Part shown: in pieces, positions 41,841 to 53,267 of the stretch | How the letters are laid out: each line of letters starts with the position of its first letter | Numbering within the stretch: the first letter of the stretch is position 1 | Origin: Shinisaurus crocodilurus | Taxonomy: Eukaryota; Chordata; Lepidosauria; Squamata; Shinisauridae | Assembly (NCBI GenBank): GCA_021292165.1 | Contig: CM037879.1 | Span: 282,818,272-282,882,271 of the forward strand | Direction of reading: 5' to 3' | Length of the DNA: 64,000 nucleotides | Program-made: the position numbers and the translations under genes | Notes under the pieces: generated by a model | What the model was told of the DNA's origin: nothing | The model's database searches: none | What the model saw: the letters and a program-made list of their open reading frames with translations, nothing else

Positions 41841-42794
41841 CACACAACCGACCACCAGAAAACAAAGGACTCACGTTAGACCTCATTCGCTCTCATCGGC
41901 ATCGACGGTTCAGTAGTACTCTCTGATTTGTATTACATTCTGGACAATTTCCCTAACCATCTTCTTGCACTAACAGACTCCTTATTCGCACGGAATGACT
42001 GAAAATAAAGAAGATGAGAACCCCAAAATTGCCTGTAGATCTGCTGTTTATGGCAAACTCAACTACCGCTGCTTATCCTAGAAGTAATCTTAATTTGAAC
42101 CATGCTCCCTGTGGGAAAATAACTGAAGAATCTCTAGCCAATAAAGTAAATAAATATGTTGGCGTGTTTACTGAAAGAAACCCTCACCACCTTGGCAGTG
42201 AGCGATAAAACTGTACATGGAATAATCCTTAATTTTCACTCACTTTCTCATACCATACTGCAGATATTAAATAAATCAGAGCAGAGGCATTAGACATACG
42301 AACAGATTTACTTTAAGTCTATCCCCACCCCCCACCCACCCCAAAAAGTAAACCTTCATGGCTTTACTGTTTTCGAGCAATAGAAGTAGCTAAAGAAAGA
42401 AAAAAAAATCACATAAAAAAGCTTTTATCCATGATGTGCTTGTTTAAAAGGGCAATTTTCTACAGAGGGAAGGAAATGAAATTTGCTCAAAAGGGATTTA
42501 ATCTGTACAGATATGCACAATATGGGACAGGAAATTGCAATCCTCACTTATCTGATGGACCTATACACCTCAAGGCTGTAGGGTGAATAAGCTGATAAAG
42601 TTTGGGCTGCACATTTTGGAACAATTCTACGTTAGACCCTTTGCAACGTTTACTCTAGGCTAGAAAGCTCACAAATGTCCATAAGAGACTGTATGCCAAA
42701 GACACACATGAAGGGTACAGTTCTAGCCCAAAGGCCAACTGTAAGTTCCTTGGGGCAGCAGAGACTCGTTTGTGTGGCTTAAGTTCTTCTGTAA
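41841..42794. other. Unassigned, AT-rich
   Basis: Nothing recognised beyond short homopolymer runs. Confidence 0.35.
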
Positions 42795-42990
42795 GCAGGG
42801 TCGGCATCAAGGGTTCGGCACCTGCTGAGGGCCCAGGAAGGGCCCAGTGCCAAGTGCACTCTGGAGCTGCTCCTCTTCCTTATCATTGCAACCTGCTTGT
42901 TCACCTGCCTCTCACTCTGGCCCAGGCAACGGAGCTGGTGAGAGGAGCAGTGGAAAGGCCCTCAAAAAACCTGGAACCGGCACAGTCTGC
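42795..42990. repeat. Unclassified interspersed repeat, copy 1 (short)
   Basis: GTCGGCATCAAGGGTTCGGC, CACCTGCTGAGGGCCCAGGA, CATTGCAACCTGCTTGTTCA, CCTGCCTCTCACTCTGGCCC, then AAAACCTGGAACCGGCAC. It matches the longer copies at 53268 and 63648 but lacks their middle part. Confidence 0.65.
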
Positions 42991-43277
42991 AAGTACACGA
43001 ATGACAGCACAGTCACCGTCAACAACCACCTTGTCATCGTCCCCACCCCCACCCCCATATAAAATGACACAATACGGACGATACAGAAAACACGCATCAC
43101 ATTTAAAGGCATCTGATACTAATTAAACTACTTATATTAAAAGCGACATTAAAAGTTATATACTAAAGAGATTACCGGTATTCCCCCATTCACAATCCAG
43201 AGGACAGGAGGATAAAAGCAACGGACATTTACCGTTTTCAGTCTTTTTGTATATCACGATGAATGGTAATCAACCAA
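42991..43277. other. Unassigned non-coding sequence
   Basis: Nothing recognised. Confidence 0.35.
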
Positions 43278-43370
43278 CAGTGCAATCCTATGCACACCTA
43301 CTCAGAAGTAAGCTCCATGGAGTTCAATAAGACTTACGCTCTCAGGTATGTGTATATAGGATTGTAGTCT
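43278..43370. repeat. CAATCCTATGCA-type short palindromic repeat
   Basis: CAGTGCAATCCTATGCACAC, ACTCAGAAGTAAGCTCCATG, GAGTTCAATAAGACTTACGC, ending TATAGGATTGTAGTC. Pieces of the same repeat lie at 12079, 21416, 50276 and 61196. Confidence 0.7.
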
Positions 43371-44079
43371 AAGCCATTCAACAGGATCTCATCTCAGTCC
43401 AACTCTATAAAATTTTCCTTCTAGCTTTTGTGCTTATGAAATAATACATAATACCCAGCTTGCCCAAATCCCCAATCCTACCTCCTTGATACCAAATTAC
43501 ATATTTTAAAGACAATGGATTGAGGAGCAACTCATTTTTCCATTTTCTTGTGCAAAGCCTCATGGGACTTGGGCAAAGCCTCATGGGAATGTGTGCTAGC
43601 CCCAGTTCTACTCCCAAGCATCTGATGAGGGGCATCCTTAACCAAATGCCTGAGACATCCCTAAACTCTGGATCTCGCACCTCTCACAGCGCTGGCCCTG
43701 TCATCATGAGCTGCACTGAGCCCCTTGTCTCAGGCGGCAGATTGGGAGGAGCAGCAGAATCAGAGTCCCATCTGCGGAGTCTCCACCGGGTGAAGTGAAA
43801 GCAAGTGGCGGAAGCTGTGAAGTCAAGCACACCATGGCAACCAGCATCAGCCAGGCTGGCCAGCTGGCATCTGGACTGGAGCACCAGACTGGACAGCAGC
43901 TGCAGTGCCCACAGACTGAGGCCGGGCCACATGGAGGAGGCCTTGCATATATGAGCCTCAGTCAACTCCTGTGTGACCAAGGCGTGCAAGACAGTGAAAA
44001 TCTTGCCAGACTTCGCTAAGACTTATGATACTTGGGGGTGGTTGCCAGCAATGTGGGACAGGCAGTGGCCGCCTTACCG
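43371..44079. other. Unassigned non-coding sequence
   Basis: Nothing recognised. GCAAAGCCTCATGGGA is repeated in tandem at about 43552-43590. Confidence 0.4.
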
Positions 44080-44495
44080 TAGGGATGTGTGCGGATCTCA
44101 TTCGGGTGTGTGTGTGTGTGTGTGTGTGTAAGTCGGGCAAATTCGCCGGGCTTGACCCCCCTGAGCTCCGCTCGACTTACGTGCTTCCCCGGCTCAACTC
44201 GCATTCTCCTGAGCTGAGCCGGGGAAGCAACTTCCGGGTTCCCGCTGGAGCACTGTTTACGTAGAAAATGGCATAAGAGACATTAGAAACGGCCACAATT
44301 TGCGCAAGTTACGCAAATCGCACCCGCCTTTAATGTATCTTACACCGTTTTCTATGTAAGAAGCGCTCCGGTGGGAACCCAGAAGTCCAGCGAGCATCTC
44401 TGCTGGCACTCGCTTCCGGCCCGGCGTAGAAAGTGTGGCAGCAGCACTTGCCGAGCGCCCAGCAAGTTGGGTGGTGGGAAGATCGCCCACCACTA
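44080..44495. mobile_element. TAGGGATG-type MITE carrying a GT microsatellite
   Basis: Starts TAGGGATGTGTGCGGATCTC, has a GT run at 44104-44128 where other copies have GGGTGGTGGAAGTC, then AATTCGCCGGGCTTGACCC. The central hairpin GTAGAAAATGGCATAAGAGA is paired with ATCTTACACCGTTTTCTA. Ends ATCGCCCACCACTA. Confidence 0.78.
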
Positions 44496-44930
44496 GCTGC
44501 CTGCTTCAGGCAGGAAAATGGCCTGCCACTTTTGGGGGGGGCAGGAATGGGGCCGTCATTGCACATGCGTTCTTCTTCTCCTAATATGAGACCAGTCTGA
44601 GCTCTCAGCAGGAGAGTGGTGTAGTAATGTCACAGAATAGCGCAACTAGTGAAATTATTCTGGGAACGTGCATGAAGTAGCTATGCTGGCTGTTGCATAC
44701 TTCTGTGTGCCCACTTTCATACGGACGTTTTTCCAGGGCAGTATCGGCCTCATTCCATAGCGTGGGATTTGTTCATTGCTAGACATGCCAATGGGTCTCA
44801 CACGAGGGGTAGGAATGGGGTAACGGCTGCCGATGTCACAGAGGCACCGATGGTCCCCTAAAGCAAATAGGAGGAAAGCAGTCATATTTTGCCGTGCAAC
44901 TCCTGGAGAGAAGAGACATTTTCTGTCGCA
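44496..44930. other. Unassigned non-coding sequence
   Basis: Nothing recognised. Confidence 0.35.
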
Positions 44931-45250
44931 GGGGTGGGGAATCTCTTTTGGCCTGAGGGCTGGATTCCATTTTGGGGAAGCTCTCAGGGGGTGCATTCCA
45001 GTGGTGGGTGGGGACAAAGGAAAAAGCGGGTGGAGCACAGGCAACTGTGGGTGGGGCTGAAAAATCCACCCTTCCCCCCCCAACCCAATTCCATTGTTAG
45101 CCATTTACAATAGGAAGCATGTCTGCCCTGAAGTTAGCAGGGCAAATTTCTGTATGTCTACTCTGAAGCAAGCAGGGCAAGTCTCTCTGCAGGACAAGGC
45201 TCAGAAGGAAGCAGGACTGAATCACTGAGCAGCTTCCTCCTCTGGCCCCA
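44931..45250. repeat. hAT-like element, left terminus only
   Basis: CAGGGGTGGGGAATCTCTTT with GGCCTGAGGGCTGGATTCC is a hAT-type terminus and subterminal region. The right terminus is not identified. Confidence 0.45.
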
Positions 45251-47797
45251 CCCCTACAGGGAAAAGCTCTTACCTCCGATCAGCAGCTGATCGGATATAC
45301 ATGCTTCCCCCTGCTTAGCACTGAGCAAGAGCGTTTCCCTCCGTGGCAGAAGGGTTGGGGGCCAGGATGAAAATTCCACAGCTTCTCAAAACACAGTCCA
45401 TTACTTCCCCCCTCATTCTCAACTTTTTGGTGCATCCCCACCCGCACGTGCCACCAAAATGGTTCGGGAGGATGGGAAAGACAGGCAGACCCAAGAGACT
45501 CAAGTCACATACGAAGAAGCTGGATTATCTCCACCTAATCAAATTTTGTGGTTGCTCTTGCAGACTGGCTGCTCATTAATGTGCCCAGTCAGCTGTGGAT
45601 CCTTCTAAGAGAGAGAGAGAGAGAGAAGGCTTCAAAACTGGACCAAGATCAAGCAATGTTATTTCCCCCCCCTCTTCAATCTTTCTGCAGAATACAACGA
45701 ATGAAGCACTGAGAGATTTAAAAAAAAAAGATTTTAAAAAGTTATTCAGCACACAAGCCTCCAAAGGGCTCTTGTGTCCATTGACCAATATCTTGAACCC
45801 ACCTCCAAACAACTGCTTTCCACCCTGGCCTTCTGCTTGTTCTTTTCTCTTTTTTAGAATTGGTTTTACACTCATTTAATCCAAGTACTCCCATTAAAAA
45901 GACCTATGGACAACTTAAATGAAACACTAAACTTGGGGAAGCGCATCCATGGTTGGGTTTAATTATTTCATGTAGGCATGAGAGGGGCAATTTTCATTGG
46001 GACCACAGCATACAAGGAGAGGAAGTTTAACCCTCCCCCCCCCAGTCACGATCGTGAAGGAAAATTCCCCATCTGCACTCCTACTCACCTTAAGAAAAAA
46101 GCTCCCACGAGTGCCAATGGGGGACTTTTATCTAAAGCTAACAGCAACAGAGGGCAGGTGAGAGTTTCATCGGGATTTTCATCTGGGGAGGCAAGGATGA
46201 CATGACATCTCTCCTCCCTGTGCACTGTGGTCTCTCCCACACCCTACCCTACTATTAAATAAAAACAACACCTGACATGCTTCTCCAAGTGACATTTTTA
46301 GTGTCACGTGACGTTTACCTTTCAACTTGCCTCTTCTACCCTGCTTTTTCACGGTGAATGATGAGAAGCAGTCAGAGAGACGTCTCCAACATCTGCTTTT
46401 GTGTTCCCGGGGTAAGGTGTGAAGGGGGGATCTGTTATAACTCCCCTGCAGGGAGACATACATCACGTAACTCACGTTCAAGCTCTGGAGCTCTTGCAAC
46501 AGGAGAGAGAGGCACAACTTTCCCCTTTCCTTCTGCGCTTCTTGTGTTGCATGCAAAAGCAGACGCGTCACTCATGCACGTGCTTTTCAACACGCACACC
46601 ACTGCAAACAAAGCTGCCCTCGCCTCCTCAGAAAATTGCCAATTTGGGGCCAACGATTACGCAGGGCTCACTCCAGGTTTGCAAGGTGCCCGCTGGTGGC
46701 CCTCCTTCTCCACCAGGAGCCCCTAGTGGGCTAGTACTCCACTCACTGCCTGACAGACCCCAGTGTGGGTCTGGGAGCCACCATTTTAAATTCCCCACAA
46801 CGGCCCATAACAACGCTACATCAGGGGCATTGTGGGAAGTAAAAATGGCAGCGAAGCGCTGGCATTAGCAACGGGGCCCCGGCGGCTGCCCAAGCCGGCC
46901 AGGTGCCGTCACCGGGCTTGTTACTCAGCCAAGCCTTCTAAAAATGCAAATGTTACCCTGCCACAGGTCCACCCGCCATGTTGATCTTTTTTTTTCACCA
47001 CTCATGTGTGTTGTTCCCTTGCTTGGCAATGGCAAGTAATTCACGTGGCATTGATGGTACCTTGTGTGTCATATATCCATGCAGCAAGTCTGAACTGGTC
47101 TGAAATGTGTTTCACGGCCAGGGCTGCCCACAACGATGCTTGGGAATTGTAGTTTTGTGTAAGCACGCAAGAGAACAGCCAATTAGACAATCCCAGTACA
47201 TTCATTCATAACATTGAAATCTCCAGGGTACCAATGTCAGCTTTCCTCCTGACGCAAAAGCACAGGCACGCTGGGGTGGTGGTGACACAGGACTACCTAA
47301 CCACTGCAGGGAAGTCTTGTGCCAAGACTTCTAATCAACGGCAGAGACACCTTGTGCGTACAGCTGTACCAACAGGGGTGCTCTACAGGCATTCTAATGA
47401 ACACATGCAAGTTGGGTAACCCCTCCTGGCTCCCAGGTGTTTAGGAATGTACAGCTCATTCTGGCCTGTGTCACTATATTCATAAGTCTGTTTCAGCCCA
47501 TGAAAATTCATATGTGTGTGTGTGTGTGTGTACACACACTTCTCTTCCCCCAACCCCGCGTAGCTGGAGGCGGGGAGAATTTTGCCCATGAGGGGGAATT
47601 AGAACGAGACCATCATGGCGTGATGTTCACACTCCAGTGTGGTTCTTTGGGGGTGGAGCGCCAGGGACGATATTAGGCCCAGCTGCCCCACCCTCAGCCT
47701 CTTTCGTTTACGGTTCCCACCCTCCCTCCCAGTTAGCAGTGTGGTGGGCTCTGCCGGCCGCCTGTTTGGGGGCCAAGTAGGAATTTTGGCTCAGCGT
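45251..47797. other. Unassigned non-coding sequence, 2.5 kb
   Basis: No gene. GA run at 45608-45628, TG run at 47512-47532. A short inverted pair ACCATTTTAAATTCCCCACA and TGTGGGAAGTAAAAATGGC lies at about 46781-46850. CCCACAACGATGCTTGGGAA followed by TTGTAGTTTTGTG at about 47130 is half of a hAT-like MITE. Open frames at 46358-46868 and 44655-45104 overlap in several frames and show no domain. Confidence 0.45.
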
Positions 47798-48038
47798 GGC
47801 CAGTGTGGCGTAGTGGTGAGAGTGTTGGACTGGGGACTCGGGAGACCCGGGTTCGAGTCCCCGCTCGGCCATGAAACTCACTGGGTGACTTTGGGCCAGT
47901 CACGGACTCTCAGCCTAACCTACCTCGCAAGGTTGTTGTGAGGCTAAAATGGAGAGGAGGAGGAGGATTATGTGAGCCGCCTTGGGTTCCTTGCAGGAAA
48001 AAAGGCGGGGTATAAATATAATGAATAAATAAATAAAT
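47798..48038 (+). repeat. Sauria-type SINE, full length, best-preserved promoter
   Basis: Head GGCCAGTGTGGCGTAGTGGT, an intact B box GGTTCGAGTCC at 47850-47860, the complete body, GCCGCCTTGGGTTCCTTGC, and an AATGAATAAATAAATAAA tail. It is the copy closest to tRNA. Confidence 0.92.
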
Positions 48039-48627
48039 TGCCTCGATTGGCCTAAGGGTCAATGTGCAGGTTTCGCCTACTCTAAAATGTGATGCAGGGT
48101 CTGGGATTTTAATTACGATCGTTTTGGTTAATTTGGTCGCATTTGGCAGGTAAGTGTGGGAATAGGCAGTGGGGTTAGGGTTGGTGAGCATCCGAGGGCA
48201 CCTTTCAGGTGACTGGTGAGACCCAAGGGCTGCCTGCTCAAGGTTTCGCAGCTCGGTGTGGGAGATACGGATCGCCTTTGAGGCTGACCCACCTCACCCA
48301 CTTGGGGTTTTGCAGCTCCGTGAAGTGGTGACATTGGGAAAGCCTCCCAGCATGATGTAAAACTGGGTTTTTTTTTGGCAATTTACAGACGCCACCCCTC
48401 GGGGTTGGATGTATCGCCTGAAAGACCTTTACTGGCCACTGGCTGGTATAGTTAGTGACCCGCACTTCTTCCCTTTGCAGATTTTGATTATACAATCAAT
48501 GTGGCCCCGATTTATGCCATACTTACTGTCTTGACCCATTATTTCCTCCTTTACACATGCACACACACACACACACACACGTGTGTGTGTGTGTGTGTAT
48601 TTTCTTGCAAAATATGCTTTTCTAACA
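48039..48627. other. Unassigned, with CA/GT microsatellite
   Basis: CA run then GT run at 48557-48598, forming a perfect inverted pair around ACGTGT. Nothing else recognised. Confidence 0.45.
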
Positions 48628-49082
48628 GCACAATCCTATGGCCACTAGACAGCGTCTAGATGGCTGTAGGATTTTTTTCAGGTTCCCAGCAACAAGGTCA
48701 GAAAATTGCTCTGACCTCGTAGCTGGAGATCCATGTTCGGATCCCCCCCCCCCCATAGCCAGCATGGAAAGAACCGTGCCGGGGTGCCAGCTGCTTCTCT
48801 GAGGTCGGAAGAGTGACTTCGGAGAAGGGCTTTTCGGGGTGTTCTGGGGGATGGGGGAGGCTGGCACCGCCAAGATACGACGTATCCTGGCAGTGCCTCA
48901 GCCCCCTTCCCTCCTGCTCTGAAGCACCACAGTTAGATGGCCAAAATCAGCCATCTATCTGCTTTGCAGCACGGGAGGAGCACGGAGGCGACCTTCATCT
49001 CTGTACTCCTCCCACCCTCCATAGGATGTCCGTAATCCTCCGAGTTCCGAGGGTCATGGGCATCCCCATAGGATTGTGCCCG
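48628..49082. mobile_element. CAATCCTATGG-ended MITE, most complete copy
   Basis: Inverted ends GCACAATCCTATGG and CCATAGGATTGTGC. Internal features: GAAAGAACCGTGCCGG, CTTCTCTGAGGTCGG, the hairpin AGATGGC-CAAAATCA-GCCATCT near 48933-48955, and GGGAGGAGCACGGAGGCG. Relatives at 30190, 31795 and 62130. No coding capacity. Superfamily unknown. Confidence 0.7.
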
Positions 49083-49254
49083 AAATGTATTTTCTCTCAA
49101 AGCATGCCTTTCTAAAAGGATGTGTATCCTAAAATACACATTTTGGTACATTTTGGAAAAAAAAAACAAAAAAAACGGCTGCATTGTAAAGTTTGGAGAA
49201 GTGCAGAATCAGAAGGAGAAACTGCATTCTGCTCTGTACATTCATCATCTAGGG

Positions 49255-50151
49255 CAGTGATGGCGAACCTTTTTGAGCCCGAGTGCCCAAACTGCAACAC
49301 AAAACCCAACTTATTTATTTCAAAGTGCCGACACTGCAATGAAACCTGAATACCAAGGTTTTAGTTTTAGAAAAACAACTCAGACAGTTGTCCGAACTAA
49401 TTAACATTTTTTGTCTTAAAAGAAAAACACAACAACAGAGCTTTCAATGATACAAATCAACTCAAAAAATTATTATAGTACTACATTGTACACATAGCCT
49501 GAAGGGAATTTATACAAACTTTTTAAATAATTAGGCACATGTATTTTTGGATAAGGGATTCTCAACTTGTAATATGATTATATGCCAGACTGAAATTGTA
49601 TGGGGCAAGCTTTACAGGTCCTTTCCCTGCTTCTACAGGTGTCGGATTAGTAAAAGTAAAAGTCAACCTGTACTAGGATGAGCAAGATAAACAAGAAAAC
49701 TAAACGTGCTTAACACATTTTAAACACTTTATGTCTTGGACTGCAAACACTGCATTAGGTAAAAGTTTGCACTGGGCATGCTTTGGCACCATTAATGTGA
49801 TTTTTGCTATTGCATGCATGCTGATAACTTGTCAAACCTTGGCTCATACTCCGTTAGTTTGAGAGCAACACATGCAGCACTCAGGTCAACTGTTAGGACT
49901 TTACATCCAAGCCATGCTCTGTGCATCATTCTTCAAAATCTTTTAAATGTGATAACAATGTAGAAAAGAATTCTGTAACAGGAATTCTAGGATAAAATCA
50001 TTCTGTTCCACACTGTGAGAAAGGACAAGATCATTAGTGTTTTGCAGAAGGGGACAGTCTTTTCGCGATCTGGTGATCAATGGCTCGAGTGCCCACAGAG
50101 AGGTCCCTGCGTGCCAGCTGTGGCACCTGTGCCATAGGTTCGCCATCACTG
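49255..50151. mobile_element. hAT non-autonomous element (897 bp) with 8-bp target duplication
   Basis: Starts CAGTGATGGCGAACCTTTTT with GAGCCCGAGTGCCC and ends TGCCATAGGTTCGCCATCAC plus TG. Flanks ATCTAGGG (49247-49254) and ATCTAGGA (50152-50159) match 7 of 8. No transposase frame survives. It is the longest hAT-type element in the window. Confidence 0.88.
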
Positions 50152-50159
50152 ATCTAGGA

Positions 50160-50613
50160 GCTGCGGATCAGGTTAGTTCGCTTTGAAACGCAAACCGGAC
50201 AAAATGCTCAGGCATCCCGGCCTTCACAGGCATTATGCCCAGACCAAACACTCTTGCCTCCAGTTCCAAGACTAACAATGCAATCCCATACACATCTACT
50301 CAAAAAGAAAAGAAAAAAGTCCCAACAAGTTCAATGGGGCTTGCTGCAATGAAACTGTTTAGAGGACTGCAGCCTAATTCACTTTAACAAGGCTCTTAAA
50401 AAAGAGAAGAGAAAAAAAAGAAACAGCTTTAAAAAAATTCGGGCAAATTCCACTTGGCTTATCAATGGCAGTTAGCCAGGAGATCTAATGGAACCTCATG
50501 TTCAGAGGCAGCATATCTCTGAACATCACATCCTGGAGTTAAACAGGGAATGGCTGTTCACTTCATGCTTTGGTTGTGGGTTTCCCAGGGGCATCTCTGG
50601 ACGGCCACCACCG
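50160..50613. other. Unassigned, with repeat remnants
   Basis: At 50276-50376 is a CAATCCCATACACATCTACT repeat, same group as 43278. At about 50568-50610 TTGGTTGTGGGTTTCCCAG is a CR1 3' UTR scrap. Confidence 0.5.
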
Positions 50614-51394
50614 TAGGGTTGTGTGAGAATTTTGGGGGAACCGTTCAGCAAGTGCAAACAGTAGCGAACTCACCTTATTCAGCTCACGTGAGTCTGTTCG
50701 CAATAGGGATGTATACCGTGGGCTCGCGCAGCACAGGTGGGACCCGAACTGGGCCCGCTCGTGCCGCGCGAGGCTTGGGCAGCCTTACCGGGCTCTTCAG
50801 CGGCTTGCCTCTCCATGGCTCGCCGCCCGCGCCATCCGCTCCGGTCCCGTCATTTCCGGCACGGCGGAAGTGACGCGACAGGACCCTGTGGCGGCGTGCT
50901 GGACCCCCGTGCTAGGTTTTTGGTGAGGGAAACCAGGGCAACAGGGCTGTTTAAGCCCTGTTGCCCTGGTTCCCCCCGCCAAAAACCTAGCGCGGGGGTC
51001 CAGCGCACTGCCGCAGCCGGAAGTGACGCGACGGGCTGCGGTGGCTCGATCGGCGGCGTCAGCGCAAGCGGCGCGGAGAACGCTCCGTGCCACTCAGAAG
51101 AGCGCCTTCGGGCTGGCCGGGCAGCGGAGGGGCGAGCCGCGGAGAACAGCGAGCCCAGGCAAGGCTCACAATACGTCCCTAGTTCGCGACCATTCTCCTT
51201 TGATTTTAGCTCTGTTCGGCGCACCGTTTGCGAACGCAAAAAATAAGGGTTGGGTGAGAATTTTTGGAGAACCGTTCAGCAAGTGCGAACTCGCCTTGTT
51301 CGGTTCACGCGAGTCTGTTTCATGAATGTCTCCTTGAGCTCCCTCCATCTCACCGTTCCTGAATGCAGAAAAAACCAGAACGGTGACATCCCTA
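50614..51394. repeat. TAGGGTTG/CATCCCTA repeat pair holding an inner MITE
   Basis: A segment beginning TAGGGTTGTGTGAGAATTTT (50614) and a second beginning AAGGGTTGGGTGAGAATTTT (51247) share GAACCGTTCAGCAAGTGC and CACG(C/T)GAGTCTGTT. The inner MITE at 50704-51181 splits the first. The outer right end is GTGACATCCCTA. Confidence 0.6.
50704..51181. mobile_element. CpG-rich TAGGGATG-ended MITE with 8-bp target duplication (478 bp)
   Basis: Ends TAGGGATGTATACCG and CACAATACGTCCCTA. Flanks GTTCGCAA (50696-50703) and GTTCGCGA (51182-51189) match 7 of 8. A very stable hairpin lies at about 50920-51000 (GCTAGGTTTTTGG...CCAAAAACCTAGC, with AGGGCAACAGGGCT paired to AGCCCTGTTGCCCT). GC-rich open frames across it are artefacts. 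Confidence 0.85.
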
Positions 51395-52962
51395 GATGCA
51401 GATGTGGTGTTCCGATTCATCCATATCGAGTGCCCGGGAGACAAGGCAGCAAGGCGGTTGCAGTGCCACAGATAGCTCCAAGGAGGACTAGAGCCTTGCC
51501 TACACTCCAGCCCCCTCCAAAACTCCACCCCTTAGAGGCTCTTAAAGGGCCATACACCTGACCTGGAGTCACTGCCTGCATCAATGGGTAAATGTGACAG
51601 TGCAGAGGGCACTTGGCTCCCCAGGCTCAGGGAAGGTGCTTGCGAGGGCCCAGGCTCTGGTTTGACAGGGCTATGACAATTCGGTCTGATCCAGCAGGGC
51701 TCATGCTCTTATGCACCCATGCACCCCATTCCCTGGATCAGAGAGTCTGGAGGCTTGCATTGAGCCTTGACGATAAGGGGAGCTAACTGACCCTGCAGCC
51801 AGCAGAACATTACTCAGAAGAAATCCAAAACTGGAAGCATCTTCACCTCCAATCTTACTACAATTCACAAGCCTTTTTTTTTTTTTAAATTATTAAAAAC
51901 ATCATCATCCTCGTTAAAAAAAGCGCATAATCCAATACAGCCCACTGACACGTTTTAAAAGCATTCCACTACCAGTGTAAAAGAGGAGGAGGGAGAGAGA
52001 TTCTGCTGCGGGCCTGTGTTAAATGATGAATCACCAAGAAACATATGCAAACTCTCCAGCCCTCCTTCGCAATAGGGTCTGGCACATTATTCTCAGGAAA
52101 TAATTCCATGGTACGAGGGATTTTTGACATTTGGAGAGATAAAGTGATCTTTTGGAATGCTCACGGCACTATTAAAAAGGAATCACAGCTTGCGCAGATT
52201 AAGACAAGAGCAATAAAAAGCGATTCTTAAGATACGCCCCAGTATCAGATGGTCTGAAATAAAGATTCCATAAAAATGGTTTTTAAGAGGGGAAACCCTC
52301 CCTCCACCACCACCACCACCACCACCACAGATGTGGAGAGGTCTCACAAGGAAAATATACACACAGCTGGACAAAAAGAGCTGTATGGAGAGCTCAGAAT
52401 ATACACCGAGGCTTAAAAGTCGTTCCGTGTAACAGCAGCCTCTCTCTTCCCTGACAAGTTTCAGCGGCGACTTCAGTCAGTGGGGAAGAGTATATGGAGA
52501 GGTGTTGGTGGCGGGATGGGTGGGGGGAACAGCATCCAGTCATTTATATATGCCCAAGACAGGCTCTCAGTTCTACATTCTGCCCTGAGAACTTTAACTG
52601 GGGACTGATTCTGGACCTTGAAGATGGGTACTGCTTGCAGAAAGTCTCTGTTCTCGCTGCTCGGACAGACTGTCCCTGACCAAAAACATTGAGCAAAAGG
52701 TCTGTTGGCTACTGCTATATGCTGTCGTGTACCTTGAATCCTTTCCACCCATGCTATCGCTATCCAATGGAGAACTATTTGCTGTAGGCACAACCCTAAA
52801 TGGTAAGTTGCAATGGCACCAACTCAGGATGGGCAAATCGACAAAAAAACTCCAGTTTGCCGAAGTTCTCGGAATTCTGCCTTGACGCTTGTTCCGACCT
52901 GAGTCTGTATCAGATGGCGAGCTTTTCGCATGAAGATCCATGCATATTTTCATGCATATGCA
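51395..52962. other. Mostly unassigned
   Basis: A CR1 tail scrap (GGTCTGATCCAGCAGGGCTC) lies at about 51679. An ACC run lies at 52305-52328. No gene. Confidence 0.45.
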
Positions 52963-53132
52963 GGCCTGTGGCTCACGCTGGCTCAGCTTGTCTGAGCGTG
53001 GAAAGCTAAGCTGGGTCAGGCCTGGTCGTTACTTGGATGGGAGACCCCCTCCCCTAGTTTCCTGCCCTGAGCAGGGGGTTGGACTCGATGGCCTTGTAGG
53101 CCCCTTCCAACTCTACGATCTATGAAATCTAT
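52963..53132 (+). repeat. 5S rRNA-headed SINE with CR1-like tail, full length
   Basis: GGCCTGTGGCTCACGCTGGC, TGTCTGAGCGTGGAAAGCTA, GTCGTTACTTGGATGGGAGA, then CAGGGGGTTGGACTCGATGG, CCTTCCAACTCTACGATCTA and TGAAATCTATG. Confidence 0.88.
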
Positions 53133-53267
53133 GTTCCCAAAGGTACACACATCAATCGTGTGCATCTTTGAAATGTACGCATTCTTCTCCCGTTGATTAA
53201 AGTGTATTTCTGCTTAGACTAGCTAGACAGGGACATTATATGGGGGGGGGGATGGCTGTCCCCATCG

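Noticed and set aside
44655..45104. 149-codon open frame on the minus strand
   Set aside because: No recognisable domain, overlapping frames on the other strand, and it covers a hAT-like terminus.
46358..46868. Overlapping 122- and 149-codon frames on the plus strand
   Set aside because: Two different frames over the same DNA, low-complexity serine/proline content, no splice or family support.
47798..47875. A tRNA gene, because of the intact GGTTCGAGTCC box
   Set aside because: It is the head of a Sauria-type SINE repeated many times in the window, and no cloverleaf with proper acceptor pairing is evident.
50737..51325. GC-rich open frames on both strands (up to 169 codons)
   Set aside because: They fall within the CpG-rich MITE bounded by an 8-bp target duplication, and both strands are open because the element is palindromic.
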